Source: Cerioporus squamosus
Lineage: Eukaryota; Basidiomycota; Agaricomycetes; Polyporales; Polyporaceae
Reading direction: 5' to 3'
Assembly (NCBI GenBank): GCA_022592435.1
Contig: JABYQS010000087.1
Location: 98,557-162,556, forward strand
Length of the DNA stretch: 64,000 bases
The translations under genes were made by a program, and so were the position numbers. The notes below the pieces were generated by a model that made no database searches, had not been told where the DNA came from, and saw nothing but the letters and a program-made list of their open reading frames with translations. Numbering within the stretch: position 1 is the first letter of the stretch; each line of letters begins with the position of its first letter. Of this stretch, positions 9,990-20,954 are shown piece by piece.

Positions 9990-11633
9990 TTAGCCTAGGC
10001 GCATGACGTCCACGGAACCCCGGACCCACTTGGTCAGCTCGCCCTCGGATTCGCGCGACTGAAACTCAAGCTCTTTAGCGGCCAGGGGACACTCACCGCC
10101 CGAACCTCCCGAGTCTTCCGAATCGTCCGAATGGTCTAGCACGACCCGCAAATCATTGAGCATCACTCCGGCTATGGAGCGAGTGCGCAAGCAATCGCGA
10201 AGGCCAACCATGAACCTGTCGGACTGTTCCAAGGCGCTATAGATAATCAAGGTACGGAGCTTCGGCAGGATGGTAGTTGGGGGGATCTCAGCTGGCCGTA
10301 GCGGGACGCTTCCCTGGCAAGGCAGGGTAAGCGCCTCAATGAGTTCGGTATCTGCAGTCCTCACGTCGCAATGATCGAGAACAGTGATCTTCGGGAGCTT
10401 GCTGAGCAGACAGCGGAGATCGGCGGCAAAAAAGTTCTCGCTGTCCAGGTTGACGGTGAGCGCTGAGACCGGGGCATTGCACAAGAGGTCCCCTAGTTGC
10501 TTCGCGTGTGTAGAAATGGTGTATGTCCAGTGGTTCACCTGGTCGAAGACAAACTTCACTGCCAGCCGGCCGCATCCCTTCGGACCCCGGCATTCGACAT
10601 CGAGGTCCCTCAGCGTGACATGGGTGGCAGTTTGGAGAAGCGGGATGCACCCAGCGTCGGAGGGAATCACGTCCGCGATGCCGGTGTGCGCAAACGGATC
10701 GTGGGGACCATGGAGGTTGATGTGCATGTGAACGTCGACATTGACGGAGGGGTTGAATCGGATGTGGGACAGGAGGCTGTACACTACCCGCGGGTCGTCG
10801 GCGACGAAGTAGACGTCGCGGAGCTGCGGGAGCGCGATGGTCAGCTTGGCATGGTCCTCGCCGCGGATCGGGAACGCCTGGTCAATCTTCAGGAACTCGA
10901 GGCGGTTACATGGCTCCAAAAAACGCAACAAGTCGTCAATCCGACAGCAGTCTTGACCGGGAGAGCAGCCCAGGTACAGCGAGCGGAGGTTCTGGATGAT
11001 CGGGGTGCTCCAGTTGAAGCGGAGATGCGTGATGTGGAGGACGTGGAGACTGGGGACGAACTCGGGCTTCAAGACGGGGAAGAATTCGTGGTCGGTCGCA
11101 AGAGGGACGGTGTTCATAAACAGCTCCTTGAGAACGGGCAACGGGGCACGCCAGAACAAAAATTCTAGAGCGCGGAGGGCGTTCTTGTCCAGCCGAACGA
11201 CGATGAGCCGCTCGATCCTGTGAGCCATCTTGAACAACGTCTCCATGGCGGATGGAATTGTAGCTGGGTAATGGAACGTGACGTCCACGGTCGCCTGGGA
11301 AGTGCGCTCGAGGCCCATGCGCAAGGCCTCTCCGGTCGACCCGACGTCGATGACTCTCCAGAGGCTGGGAGTGTTGCGCGCAACCTCACGCCACCTCCTA
11401 CACGTCGAAGCGGCTTGCAGCCACTTCTTGTGGCTCCTGTAGAGCTTCCATGGATGAAGATCGCGGACGACTTCCGTCTCTACCATGTACTCGAAGATCT
11501 TGACGATGAGTTCGACGGGGACTCGCTCGCGCATCATCTTGTCCATACGGTACCGACGCTTCACCGATGAACAGGACTGTAACGGGACGCAGTGGCACGC
11601 GCAACGAGGAGCTAAGTCAGCGGCATGCTGCAA
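9990..11633 (-). CDS. F-box protein with LRR-like tail, 547 aa
   Basis: This is an intronless F-box protein. The frame allows a start at 11633 (547 aa) or at the Met at 11546, just before the F-box (MDKMMRERVPVELIVKIFEY). The longer form keeps residues that align with the lead-in of the paralogue at 7223-8839, so I keep it with caution. The second F-box half reads WLQAASTCRRWREVARNTPSL. The Leu-rich tail includes LPVLKELFMNTVPL, LRSLYLGCSPGQD and LPQLRDVYFVADDP, each with a counterpart in the paralogue. The C-terminus has a Ser/Asp/Gly-rich acidic stretch. The pair in one orientation, with similar upstream sequence, indicates tandem duplication. Role inferred: SCF adaptor. Confidence 0.86.
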   Translation of the reverse strand: MQHAADLAPRCACHCVPLQSCSSVKRRYRMDKMMRERVPVELIVKIFEYMVETEVVRDLHPWKLYRSHKKWLQAASTCRRWREVARNTPSLWRVIDVGSTGEALRMGLERTSQATVDVTFHYPATIPSAMETLFKMAHRIERLIVVRLDKNALRALEFLFWRAPLPVLKELFMNTVPLATDHEFFPVLKPEFVPSLHVLHITHLRFNWSTPIIQNLRSLYLGCSPGQDCCRIDDLLRFLEPCNRLEFLKIDQAFPIRGEDHAKLTIALPQLRDVYFVADDPRVVYSLLSHIRFNPSVNVDVHMHINLHGPHDPFAHTGIADVIPSDAGCIPLLQTATHVTLRDLDVECRGPKGCGRLAVKFVFDQVNHWTYTISTHAKQLGDLLCNAPVSALTVNLDSENFFAADLRCLLSKLPKITVLDHCDVRTADTELIEALTLPCQGSVPLRPAEIPPTTILPKLRTLIIYSALEQSDRFMVGLRDCLRTRSIAGVMLNDLRVVLDHSDDSEDSGGSGGECPLAAKELEFQSRESEGELTKWVRGSVDVMRLG

Positions 11634-13589
11634 GCGGTTCCAATGTCAACACGTACTGCGTTCGGAGACAGCAACATCGCTGAACGGTCACTGGGCTTTG
11701 CAAGCGAGCGCGGGTGCTGATGCAGGTAGGACGACATAATGGTTCGTCTTTCCACAGTGCAGGCCACCGTGTTTTATACCCGTCATGGAACGGGGAGCCC
11801 TAAGACAACACACAATGCCAATGCGCCAGTGTTGTTCCCGCTTTGGCAGAAACAATGTGGCGCACGGGCTCGCGACGAATCATTACTACCGCTACCTACA
11901 AGGCGTAGGGAGTAATGTTATTTTCAGCAAAACAGCTATGTAGCCAACATCGCAACTTACAGAGGTTGCCATGACGGTACGCCATGACATCCAACTTGGA
12001 GTCAAAGCTGCTCGCCACGTTGTTCTTGTTTTCCAGTGACCTCTTCCGCGTACTGCCTCAAGCACATAGAAAGATCATGTTGAGTTCGTCTATTACAGTC
12101 TTGCTAGATGCGGAGGTGCCAAGCGACGCTCGGGACCGTTATGTTGAAACTCAGTGCTCGCGCGACGCACGATCATTCAACTGACTCTGCCTGGCGACTT
12201 CGATCTTCAAGTTGTGATGTGCGGGACTCCGTATGATTGACCAGAAGACATAGATGGCTGAATTGATGGTATGTGGTGGGAGCGAGAAGCAGAGGGTGGA
12301 AGAGGGTGCGAGCCGAACGCTGCCAGCCTGGTGAGGACCACTGGCCGTCCACGTGAGTCCACGTGGTCCCATCAAAGATCTAGATAAGGATCCTACTGCC
12401 TGGGCGTCCATACTAAACATCTCGCAACCTTTGCTAGTACTTACCACAAGCAGCCTTGTAGCCGGGCATCAATTTTGCCAGGTATGTGCGTCTGCAGAAG
12501 GAATAACACTATATGTACTAAAAAGGTCGTGTTTGTTCGACTGGCATGAACCAGTGCAGGCGAGCTTCAGATTACTGGGATGATGTGGCAAGGTACTTAT
12601 GGTTTGACCGACGTTCAATTGCAGCCTCTGGAGGACTCCCAAAACGTATCTCCAAATTATAAAGGAAGGGTAAGCATGAATCCGGATAGCATACAGCTTA
12701 TAACTGATACAACTTCGTTCGGTCGCAATGACGCGCGCCCGGTAGACCCTCGTTTGCATCCACTCTTGTTTCAGTAAAAGCTCGCCTAATAACTTCCCGC
12801 GAGGCGTAAGTTCAGCACTGTCTTGATGGCTGCGTCTCATGCCGACGTGTCACGGTTCTGGGGCCGGGCGCCAGGTTGCTTGCTCAACTCTAGTCTCCGC
12901 AACTTGGTTTTTCCTCGACGGCATACAATGCAGTCACCTTGTTCTCGTCCCGAGGCGGTGGAATACCTCTGCGTCTTCCTCCAATGGCCCATCCTCTTCT
13001 TGTGCCTTCCACCCGATGTCTCTTCCTTTATACTCGACAACGTGCATGCATGATAGGACGGAGCGCCGGTAAGTCTGAGTCTCGCATGCAAGCTCCGCTT
13101 CGCTTCGCCAAACTGAACATCTTGCGTTCCTTCTCCATAGCCGAGTGACCCGGTATGGTCTGAGTTGTGTCTGTCCCGCGCGATACCTTCGCAGAGGTAG
13201 GGTCATGTGGTACCTCGTTTCCCACGAGGATAACTCGCCCGGACGAGGTCCGAGCAGGCGCCTCAGTGAGCGGCCGTTCGTCGAAAAACATAATCATCCA
13301 ACGACACGGTAGTCAGGCGAAGCCAGTAACACAATGTGCGCTCGATCATGGATGGGGCCTACATCTGAGTCATGCTCAGCTGATCACATCGCCGACACAG
13401 AGATATCTTGATCGTATTGCCTCGACAGCGACATTAGCCGTTTATCGGACGGTACAAAGTCACGGACGTCCGCCGCATCCCCGAGATAGCGAGACGCTGC
13501 AGAAGCGCCCCTATATCTATGTGAGACACCTGTCCGGCAGTGGGAGTGTACGCTCATCTCACCTACTTACTCTCACAGCAACCGCCGCA
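11634..13589. other. Intergenic, divergent promoters
   Basis: This stretch separates the F-box gene (minus, starts 11633) from the amine oxidase (plus, starts 13590). Sequence near 11815-11880 resembles that near 9098-9150 upstream of the paralogous F-box gene. No further gene is supported. Confidence 0.5.
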
Positions 13590-16330
13590 ATGTCTGTACC
13601 AAATACCGCCCCCAGCACTGCGACCGGGGTCAGTACGTCTGAAGGCCCGCTCAAGGTTACCCCCTTCAAGCATCCGCTCGATCCGTTGACCCCTGATGAG
13701 GTGATCTCGCCCGATCTCCGATAAGTATGTACGTGCAGTGCTTAACGGGTGTCTATCTTGATCTATCGCAGATCGTCGCCGTGTCCCATAGTGTCCGGCG
13801 GTATGTCGCAGAGAAGACGGACATCAAGGCCATTAGGTTCATTACCAGCTACCTGCTTCCGCCTCCCAAGAAGGCTGTTCTCGCCTTCCTGGGGATTCCT
13901 CTTCAGAGCGGCGAGAAGCCCGAGCCTGCGACGGAAATCGTCCGCAAGGCAGAAGCGGATGTGAGTCGCTGAACATTTTCCTAACACTCCCGCTCATATT
14001 GTATGCATCTGATCTGTAGTTCGTCGACGCTGTGAATGGACATGCGTACAACACTATCGTCGCGCTCCATGGCCAGGAATGGGTCGTGGAGTCCGTAGAG
14101 AAGCTCCCCGAAGGCGTGCAGCCCCAGATTTCCGTCGAAGAGCTGCTGCTCTGCGAGGAAATCATACGGGCTGACGAACGCGTCATCAAACTCGCAGCGG
14201 AAGTTGGTAAGAATGTATCATGAGTATTGTCTCTTCAAGTGTCGCTGACCCCTCTCCCTAGGGGTTAAGCCTGAGCAACTCCACGCTGATGGATGGGCAA
14301 TCGGCTTCGACGCTCGTTTCCCTGAGACCTCGCGGATCCAGCAAGCTCTGATGTTCGCTCGCTGGGGTCGCCACGAGAACCTCTACGCACATCCTCTAGT
14401 GAGATAGATGACAGCAAGTCCGCTGTCGCACGGCTGACATCCCCCAGGACTTCATCCCGGTCGTGGACTCGATCGCTAAGAAGGTTATCCACATCGACTT
14501 CCCGCCGACATACAAGAAGAAGGAAGCGAAGTCGCTCTTTGCAAACACCGGCGTCGAAGTCGAGCTCAGCGTAGACTCGACTGCCCCTCCCGATCTCAAA
14601 GCCGACGCCCGCGAAGTTGCGAACAGAAAGCGCCTGCCACCACCGCAGAAGTCGTATGACTTCCTCCCGGATCTCCTCTCCCAGAAGGAGGGCTTCAGGT
14701 TCCGCGATGATGTCAAACCGCTGCACGTTGTCCAGCCCGAGGGCGTCAGCTTCAAGGTCGACGGGCATGTGATTGAGTGGCAGAAGTGGAAGATGCATGT
14801 CGGTGAGTAGAAGTGGTTTCGGGCTCGCGCGCCGTCGCTGACGATAAGGAGTTGCTAGCTTTCAATCATCGGGAAGGAATCGCGCTCTCGACGATCACGT
14901 ACAACGACGATGGGAATGTTCGGCCCATCTTCTATCGTCTCTCCCTGTCCGAGATGGTGGTCCCTTATGGCGCGCCTGAACACCCGCATCCGAGGAAGCA
15001 TGCGTTCGACGTGTGCGTATCGTGTCACGCGAATGCATTTTGCCACTCATCGATTTTGCAGGGGCGAGTATGGAATGGGTACCATGGCGAACGAGCTGAC
15101 GCTGGGCTGTGATTGCCTTGGTAAGATCCACTACCTGGTAGGTCGAGCGCGCTGGATACCTATAGAACACTCCAAAGCTGAACAGTATTGTTAGCCAGGA
15201 GCGTATGTCGCGCACGACGGAACAGCTGTCATTGTGAAGAACGTCATCTGCATCCACGAAGAGGACGCTGGTCTACTATGGAAGCACACCGACTTCCGTG
15301 TAGGCGGTCGCGCGCAAGCTGTGCGCAGTCGGAGGCTCGTCATCCAACAGATTTGCACGCTCGCAAACTACGGTCAGTGGTCACGGCAATCGCCAGCACT
15401 TCATCGACTGACAGAAAGACAGAGTACATCTTCAACTATATGTTCTACCAGGACGGCAACATCGAAGTGGAGATTCGCCTCACTGGCATCCTGCAAGTCT
15501 ACGTGAAGGACGAAGAGGAACCAAATCCCTTCGGTACCACGCTCGCACCCGGCATCAATGCACACTACCACCAGCACCTCTTCTCGATCCGTGTCGATCC
15601 GATGGTTGACGGCCTCCAGAATACCGTCGTGGAGACCGACATTCTCCCCCTCCCAAATGCGCCCACCGGGTCCCCCGCGAACCACCTCGGAAACGCCTTC
15701 ATCGCCCGCGGCACACCGATCGCAGTCGCCTCCGAGGGCGCCCGCGACTTCGACTATGCGAAAGACCGTCGGTGGTCTATCATTAACCCGAAGGTCGTGC
15801 ACCCGCACTCGGGGAAGAACGCGGGGTACTCGATCATGGGCAAGGGGGCGGCGACGCCGATGATGGCGCTCCCGGACAGCATCGTCGCGAAGCGTGCGCA
15901 GTTCGCGACGCGGCCCCTGTGGGTCGTGAAGGATCTCGAGGGCCCGAAGGGCGGGCGCATGTGGCCGTCGGGCAAGTATGTGCCGCAGACGCGTGATGTT
16001 CCCTCCGACTCGCTTGCGAATTGGGCGAAGGGGGAGGACAAGCTCTCTGAAGAGGACGTCTTGCTGTTTATCACTATGGGTACGTGTTTTTTGTCGTTAC
16101 CATTGTTCCGAGATGGCCGCTGACGTTCGCGCGTAGGGATCACGCACATTCCTCGACCTGAAGATTGGCCCGTCATGCCGGTGGAACATCTGCGCTTGCT
16201 CTTCCGTCCTACTCACTTTTTCGAGGCGAACCCAAGTATGGATGTGCCGGGTGCGAACGACAAGCAGAGCTGTCCGGCGTTCCCGGAAACGACAGATGCT
16301 TCTACCGGTGGAGCTCACTGCGCGCACTGA
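13590..16330 (+). CDS. Copper amine oxidase (primary-amine oxidase), 745 aa
   Basis: Ten exons: 13590-13700, 13772-13960, 14020-14206, 14262-14398, 14448-14802, 14859-15012, 15062-15137, 15195-15372, 15423-16079, 16137-16330. Every junction is GT-AG and keeps the frame. The enzyme oxidises primary amines to aldehydes, releasing ammonia and H2O2, with copper and a topaquinone made from its own tyrosine. Visible signatures are the catalytic Asp377 in FDVGEYGMG, the topaquinone Tyr462 in LANYEYIFNY, copper ligands His512 and His514 in [13 protein letters not shown], and His685 in [15 protein letters not shown]. Length and motif spacing (85 residues from Asp to Tyr) fit the family. The intron at 15373-15422 begins one base after the topaquinone codon. 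There is no signal peptide and no C-terminal SKL-type signal, so a cytosolic location is inferred. Confidence 0.95.
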
Positions 16331-16975
16331 GTGCGAAGAGCTCGACTCCTTGCTGATTGAGATGTGTTTGGCCCTGCACTGCAGAGCGTCAAGTTACGAA
16401 GCGATCCACATGTATTTGTAGTTGACTGGGGTATGTCTTCAGTTGGTACTTATTCACTCACTGGCACATGATCAAATAGAGATTTGTCTCCAGAGTTGAT
16501 CTACACGTTGTTATGTCGAGGTAATTTCTTCTCGTGCCCTCGATAACATGTGAATGAACCACCGTAATTGAGACATGCGGGTTTAAACGGTTGACGCCTG
16601 GGCCCGGGGCCTTCAATGGCGCCCGATACACTTCCTATCTCGATTCAGTGTCCGCTCGGCACATACTGACGCTGAAGCACTGCCAGCGAGACGGTGAACA
16701 TGCACTCCAGCTGAGAGTCACGGTCGACCATTGTCGGGTTATTGCCTTGGTACGTACGCACTGACTACAACGTCGACCCTTGAACCAATCAGAGCTGAGT
16801 AAACATTCACATATTTACAGAATGTGCTGCGTCTACCCGGCCGCCTGAGCGACAAATTTCAGAAGAGTCGTCACACGTCAGGACCCAGCAGGGGTAACTT
16901 GTAAGCTCCAATCCTCAGCAATGACGGACGTGAGTGATTGTTGTGCATGTATGAAGAACTGTCTCACTTTGTTCT
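16331..16975. other. Intergenic, no gene seen
   Basis: Between the amine oxidase stop and the F-box gene start, both on plus. It contains several stop-dense AT-richer segments and no supported gene. Confidence 0.5.
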
Positions 16976-18595
16976 ATGGCGCCTCAGGTGATCCGAAGTT
17001 TTAGTAGTAACAAGAACACGAGCCACATCGAACGTTTGCCGAATGAGCTTCTCGTCGAAGTCTTCCACGTATATGATGCCCGGATGGACGCCAGCTACAA
17101 CCTTTGGCAGAATGAAAGGCGACGCTATCGTCGCCACTGGTTGCCGCTCATGCTCGTTTGTCGGCATTGGCGAGCCCTCGGAGTATCTGCGCCTTCCCTA
17201 TGGCAACTTATCGAGCTCGGTATCAACCAGAAATGGGCAGAACTGGCACTGGCACGGTCGGGGTCCTTGCCCATTCGATTGCTACTCACCGATAAATTCC
17301 CCCGTGATTCGAAGTCGTCGCTGTCATTCCTCGTACCACACGCCAACCGCATCCAGAAGTTCTTCTACCCGTTGGCCTCATCTCGCAAGCTGTTGCAATC
17401 ACTGCAATGCATCCTCCACGCTGCTATGCCAGTGCTAGACGAGCTTGAAATCCTGGTCCCCAACCATTCTGCTCAGGTGCCACCTCATGGGTTGCCCGAA
17501 CTAGAGATCGCCCGGTTCCCCATGTTACGGATATTGCGCCTCTCCTCCGTTCCAATCCACCTAGAAGCCGACGTGTTCTGCAAGCTTCATTCTTTGTCCC
17601 TAGATGGTCCTGTCTTCCGCGACTTGTCCGTCGGTTACAGCGATGTTCTGAGCGTTCTACAGAGATGTAGCGATCTCAAAGAGCTCCGTCTCCATCACCT
17701 CCTATCTCGTCTCCCCAACCGCACGTTTCCGGACCATGCCATAAACCTCAACCTACCAAAGCTTCAAAGGCTCGTGATCTGGGACATCCCGTCGCTCACC
17801 TCTTTGTTCCTCGGCAGTATACACCTATCTCCGGAAGCCACCCTTCGGGTGTGCCACCCTTTGCAAACGAGGCTGTCCCGTCACGCCGGCATGGTTGACG
17901 CGTTCCCCTCCCTTCTCCCCGCAGATAGGTCCGGCTTACCAATCCTTCGTTCTGTCAACAGCGCTTCCATCGACTGCTGGCAGGATTTCGACATCGCACT
18001 CAAGGGCTTTGCCCAAGTGGCCAAAGTCACTCTCAAAATCAGGGGGTCCGCATATGCCGACGGATCCTTCTATCTCGACAATGCGTTACGGGACTTTCGT
18101 GTCCTCTTCGCCGGAGCACCCATCAAGCGACTCGACATCAGCGGAGATTTGGACACCGTTCCAAGCATCGAAGACTACCTCTCCTTCCTCGATGGTTTCC
18201 CTACTCTCCAGACTATCGAAGTGAGAGGACACGGCTCGCCGCTCACCTTCCTGCTTGCGCTTGCTCGGCCCTCTCCATTCATTCCTTCCGTGTCCGAGCG
18301 ATCTGACGCGGACTCCGACGAACATTCTTCGGAGCATATCGTCTGTCCGGGACTTCGCTTCCTCACCATGGAGTATGTTGATTGGCAACAAGGGCTCATT
18401 GAAGCCCTGGTGACGGTCCTGCGGCGCCGGATGGACCATGGACTGCCGAAGCTGGAGGAGTTGATGCTTACTCTGTCCCTGCTACAGTCAGAGCGGCCAG
18501 AAGCGGACGACGAGCAGCTGGAGGATACGTTGGCTTTGTATGAAAAAGAGTTCGAGGCACTGACCTGCAAGTTCCTATGCGGTCCTGCATATTAG
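16976..18595 (+). CDS. F-box protein with LRR-like tail, 539 aa
   Basis: This is an intronless 539-residue protein with the F-box at about residues 18-72: IERLPNELLVEVFHVYDAR, an insertion, then WLPLMLVCRHWRALGVSAPSLW. Later segments follow the family pattern, including FPMLRILRLSSVPIHLEADV, LKELRLHHLLSRLPNR and FAGAPIKRLDISGDLDT. The last matches FAGAPLEELKLLGDMG in the gene at 23310-24860, so these two form a subfamily within the window. Role inferred: adaptor for an SCF ubiquitin ligase. The C-terminal 40 residues are acidic and helical. The start at 16976 is the first Met before the F-box. Confidence 0.88.
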   Translation: MAPQVIRSFSSNKNTSHIERLPNELLVEVFHVYDARMDASYNLWQNERRRYRRHWLPLMLVCRHWRALGVSAPSLWQLIELGINQKWAELALARSGSLPIRLLLTDKFPRDSKSSLSFLVPHANRIQKFFYPLASSRKLLQSLQCILHAAMPVLDELEILVPNHSAQVPPHGLPELEIARFPMLRILRLSSVPIHLEADVFCKLHSLSLDGPVFRDLSVGYSDVLSVLQRCSDLKELRLHHLLSRLPNRTFPDHAINLNLPKLQRLVIWDIPSLTSLFLGSIHLSPEATLRVCHPLQTRLSRHAGMVDAFPSLLPADRSGLPILRSVNSASIDCWQDFDIALKGFAQVAKVTLKIRGSAYADGSFYLDNALRDFRVLFAGAPIKRLDISGDLDTVPSIEDYLSFLDGFPTLQTIEVRGHGSPLTFLLALARPSPFIPSVSERSDADSDEHSSEHIVCPGLRFLTMEYVDWQQGLIEALVTVLRRRMDHGLPKLEELMLTLSLLQSERPEADDEQLEDTLALYEKEFEALTCKFLCGPAY

Positions 18596-20954
18596 TGGTT
18601 GGAGTGGTCGGCCCGCTACACAGCAACAGCCATCGTATCGATTGTGGGTAAGTAATCCTAATATTCCTAAGTAAGGCATCCCAGAACTGAATATTGACCC
18701 GTACTATCCCGTGGCGCTTCTGTGCACTGCCGCGTGCCACAGCAAATATCTGTTAAGGGCCAGTATATGCCTCCCGCAATCCTCCCTCCTCGTCTGGCCA
18801 ACGTTGTCCTCCCACATAGCGCAATCGGACCCCTTATGCACCATGGAAGCGCGAGGTATACGACTCCTGGTCCTGGCGAACACTACTACTAGAACCCATC
18901 GCATTTGGAGACGTTCAACCCGCTCACCAAAGGCGGTTGAGTATATCCCTTCCCAATCGTCACTTAACGCCGTTCTTCACCCGTTCAATGGCTATCGCGC
19001 GTGGCACGATTCGCGAAGCTCCAGGACCCATCACCGCGCTTTGCTTCGTACTCAGTCGAACACACTGTCTGTATCCTGAATCGTTTTCTATCCGACCCTA
19101 CTACGCCACTTTGGAGATCTCTTTCTCAGCAAATTCGATATTCGGACTTTCGTGGTAAGCGGCACGCTCAGAGCTGATCAGCTCCCGTCAGCACTTGGCA
19201 GGGCAAATTGATTCAAGGTTCTCCGCACTGGCGCGGACTTGCGCGAGTAATATCGATGTCTGCTGCATCATGACTTCAAACTACCATGGTTTGGATCATG
19301 GGGAGCGTCCCGGGCATCCTCGGCTTGCGTGCAACATATTGGATCTGTCGTCCGCGCTATGATGATGTTGATGCGGATTTTTTGCAGATACTTATCATGC
19401 CCGTAACTGTGCCAGGTAATTGCAATCCCATTTTCTACGGAGAATGTGCTGTTGGCTGACTGGTCGTAGCCAGGCGCGATGCGGCCTTCCTCCGACGTGT
19501 GTGCGGGGCACTCATCGCGCCAATGCGAGTGTCCATATGAAGCCCTATGGTGCCCACGGGCATAAGCGAACGCACTCGTTAAGTCGTCACGAATGCTGTT
19601 CCCGCTGACGTTGTCCGCGCTCGCAGCACAAAGAGCACCTCCGTGGCACTATGACTAACCGCCGTAGGCTCATGGCGCTCTCGGATTACACACCGCGGCC
19701 GCGTTCTCTCCCATTATCGCGGTGATTGTAGTACTGAAGCAACACGCATCGTGACATTCACCGCCGGAGCAGGCAAAGTCTTACTGCGGTTCCGAGGCTC
19801 AACGGGACGCCATGGCGCCATGGCTGCAGCGGAGCGGGGTGGTACCGCTGTCATGGTAAGTTTTGCACAGCGAGGAGCTCGGCGGCGTCGCGGCGTCTCA
19901 CCGCGCGCTCTTGGTATGTCTCCCCGTTCAATCCGAGCTCATGATAGATTAACCACGAAATAGCTCGCTACTTCACAGGGACCCCAATTGAACCGACACA
20001 TCCAGCCCCAAGCGTCACTTGATTTCTTGAGGCGACTGGAACATCGGTTCACGTTGTGCGCGTAGCGCGCTCCCGATAATAAGTGCGCTTCTAGTCAGTC
20101 GGTGAGTACAATAGTTACCGTTGGTGTGCCATGAGCGATGCAGGCTGAGCGCTATGTATCTTAACAGTGATCCCTGTTTTCGTATACCCAGAGAGGTCGG
20201 ACAAAGGACATGCTGCGTGTAAGGAATCATCTGCCGGGATCGTCTCTCGCAGCATAAACATAGAGTTCGCCTCATGCCAGGAGTCTATGGGCGCCGCTCT
20301 AGAAGCGTGCCACAACGCCCGTCCAGGTTTGTTAACATATTCTCTGGCCTCCGCGCCCCTCTGGCGGCCGCAGCTGATACCGTGTGCGCAGATCTGCCGT
20401 ATGCCAACCTTACCCATGAACGCCATGCCAGCCGCTTCGGGAGAACGCATGTTGAGTCAAGGAACCCACGTTTTCCCGCCACCGATCGGGAAACCGTCCT
20501 TGCAGGTGCAATGGAGTATTCATTGCCTTCATCCTGGACCCGTGTACGTCCGTGTCGATCGCACCTGGCCGAGAAGACGGTGCGTTCTGGCCGTGTGTCG
20601 CGCTCCAAATTCTGAGTGAATACCCCATGGGATTAAACATATCAGGATGCCCCCACCCGGCGACTGTGGGACGGGATTGTCCGTCGCGTACGAAAGGCCT
20701 CGAACGATGCCTAACTCCTAGTGAGCAGATGTGGTGAGCTCAGCCTGGAAGAAGTCCATTATTACCCTTCCTGTATCTTACCCGCACTGAATACGCGTGA
20801 TACGCAGGTCAACGGTCATTGATAGAGCGGTGCGCCAAGTGCCGCGGCTCAGTCCCGGACATTGTGCGCGTCTGAAGATACACGCTACGCCGCCCCGTCT
20901 TGCATAAATAGTGGGCAGGACCGCACCATCGCCAACATCCCTCACCCCCACACC
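18596..20954. other. Intergenic, 2.3 kb, no gene supported
   Basis: Only overlapping short frames occur here, none with domain character. The right end holds the promoter of the flavin monooxygenase, with a TATA-like box at 20903-20910. Confidence 0.45.
20903..20910 (+). promoter_or_regulatory. Candidate TATA box
   Basis: CATAAATA lies about 50 bp upstream of the ATG at 20955. Supported by position and sequence only. Confidence 0.45.

Noticed and set aside
20167..20619. Overlapping 107-150 codon frames on both strands
   Set aside because: Frames on both strands with no domain features, typical of GC-rich intergenic DNA.
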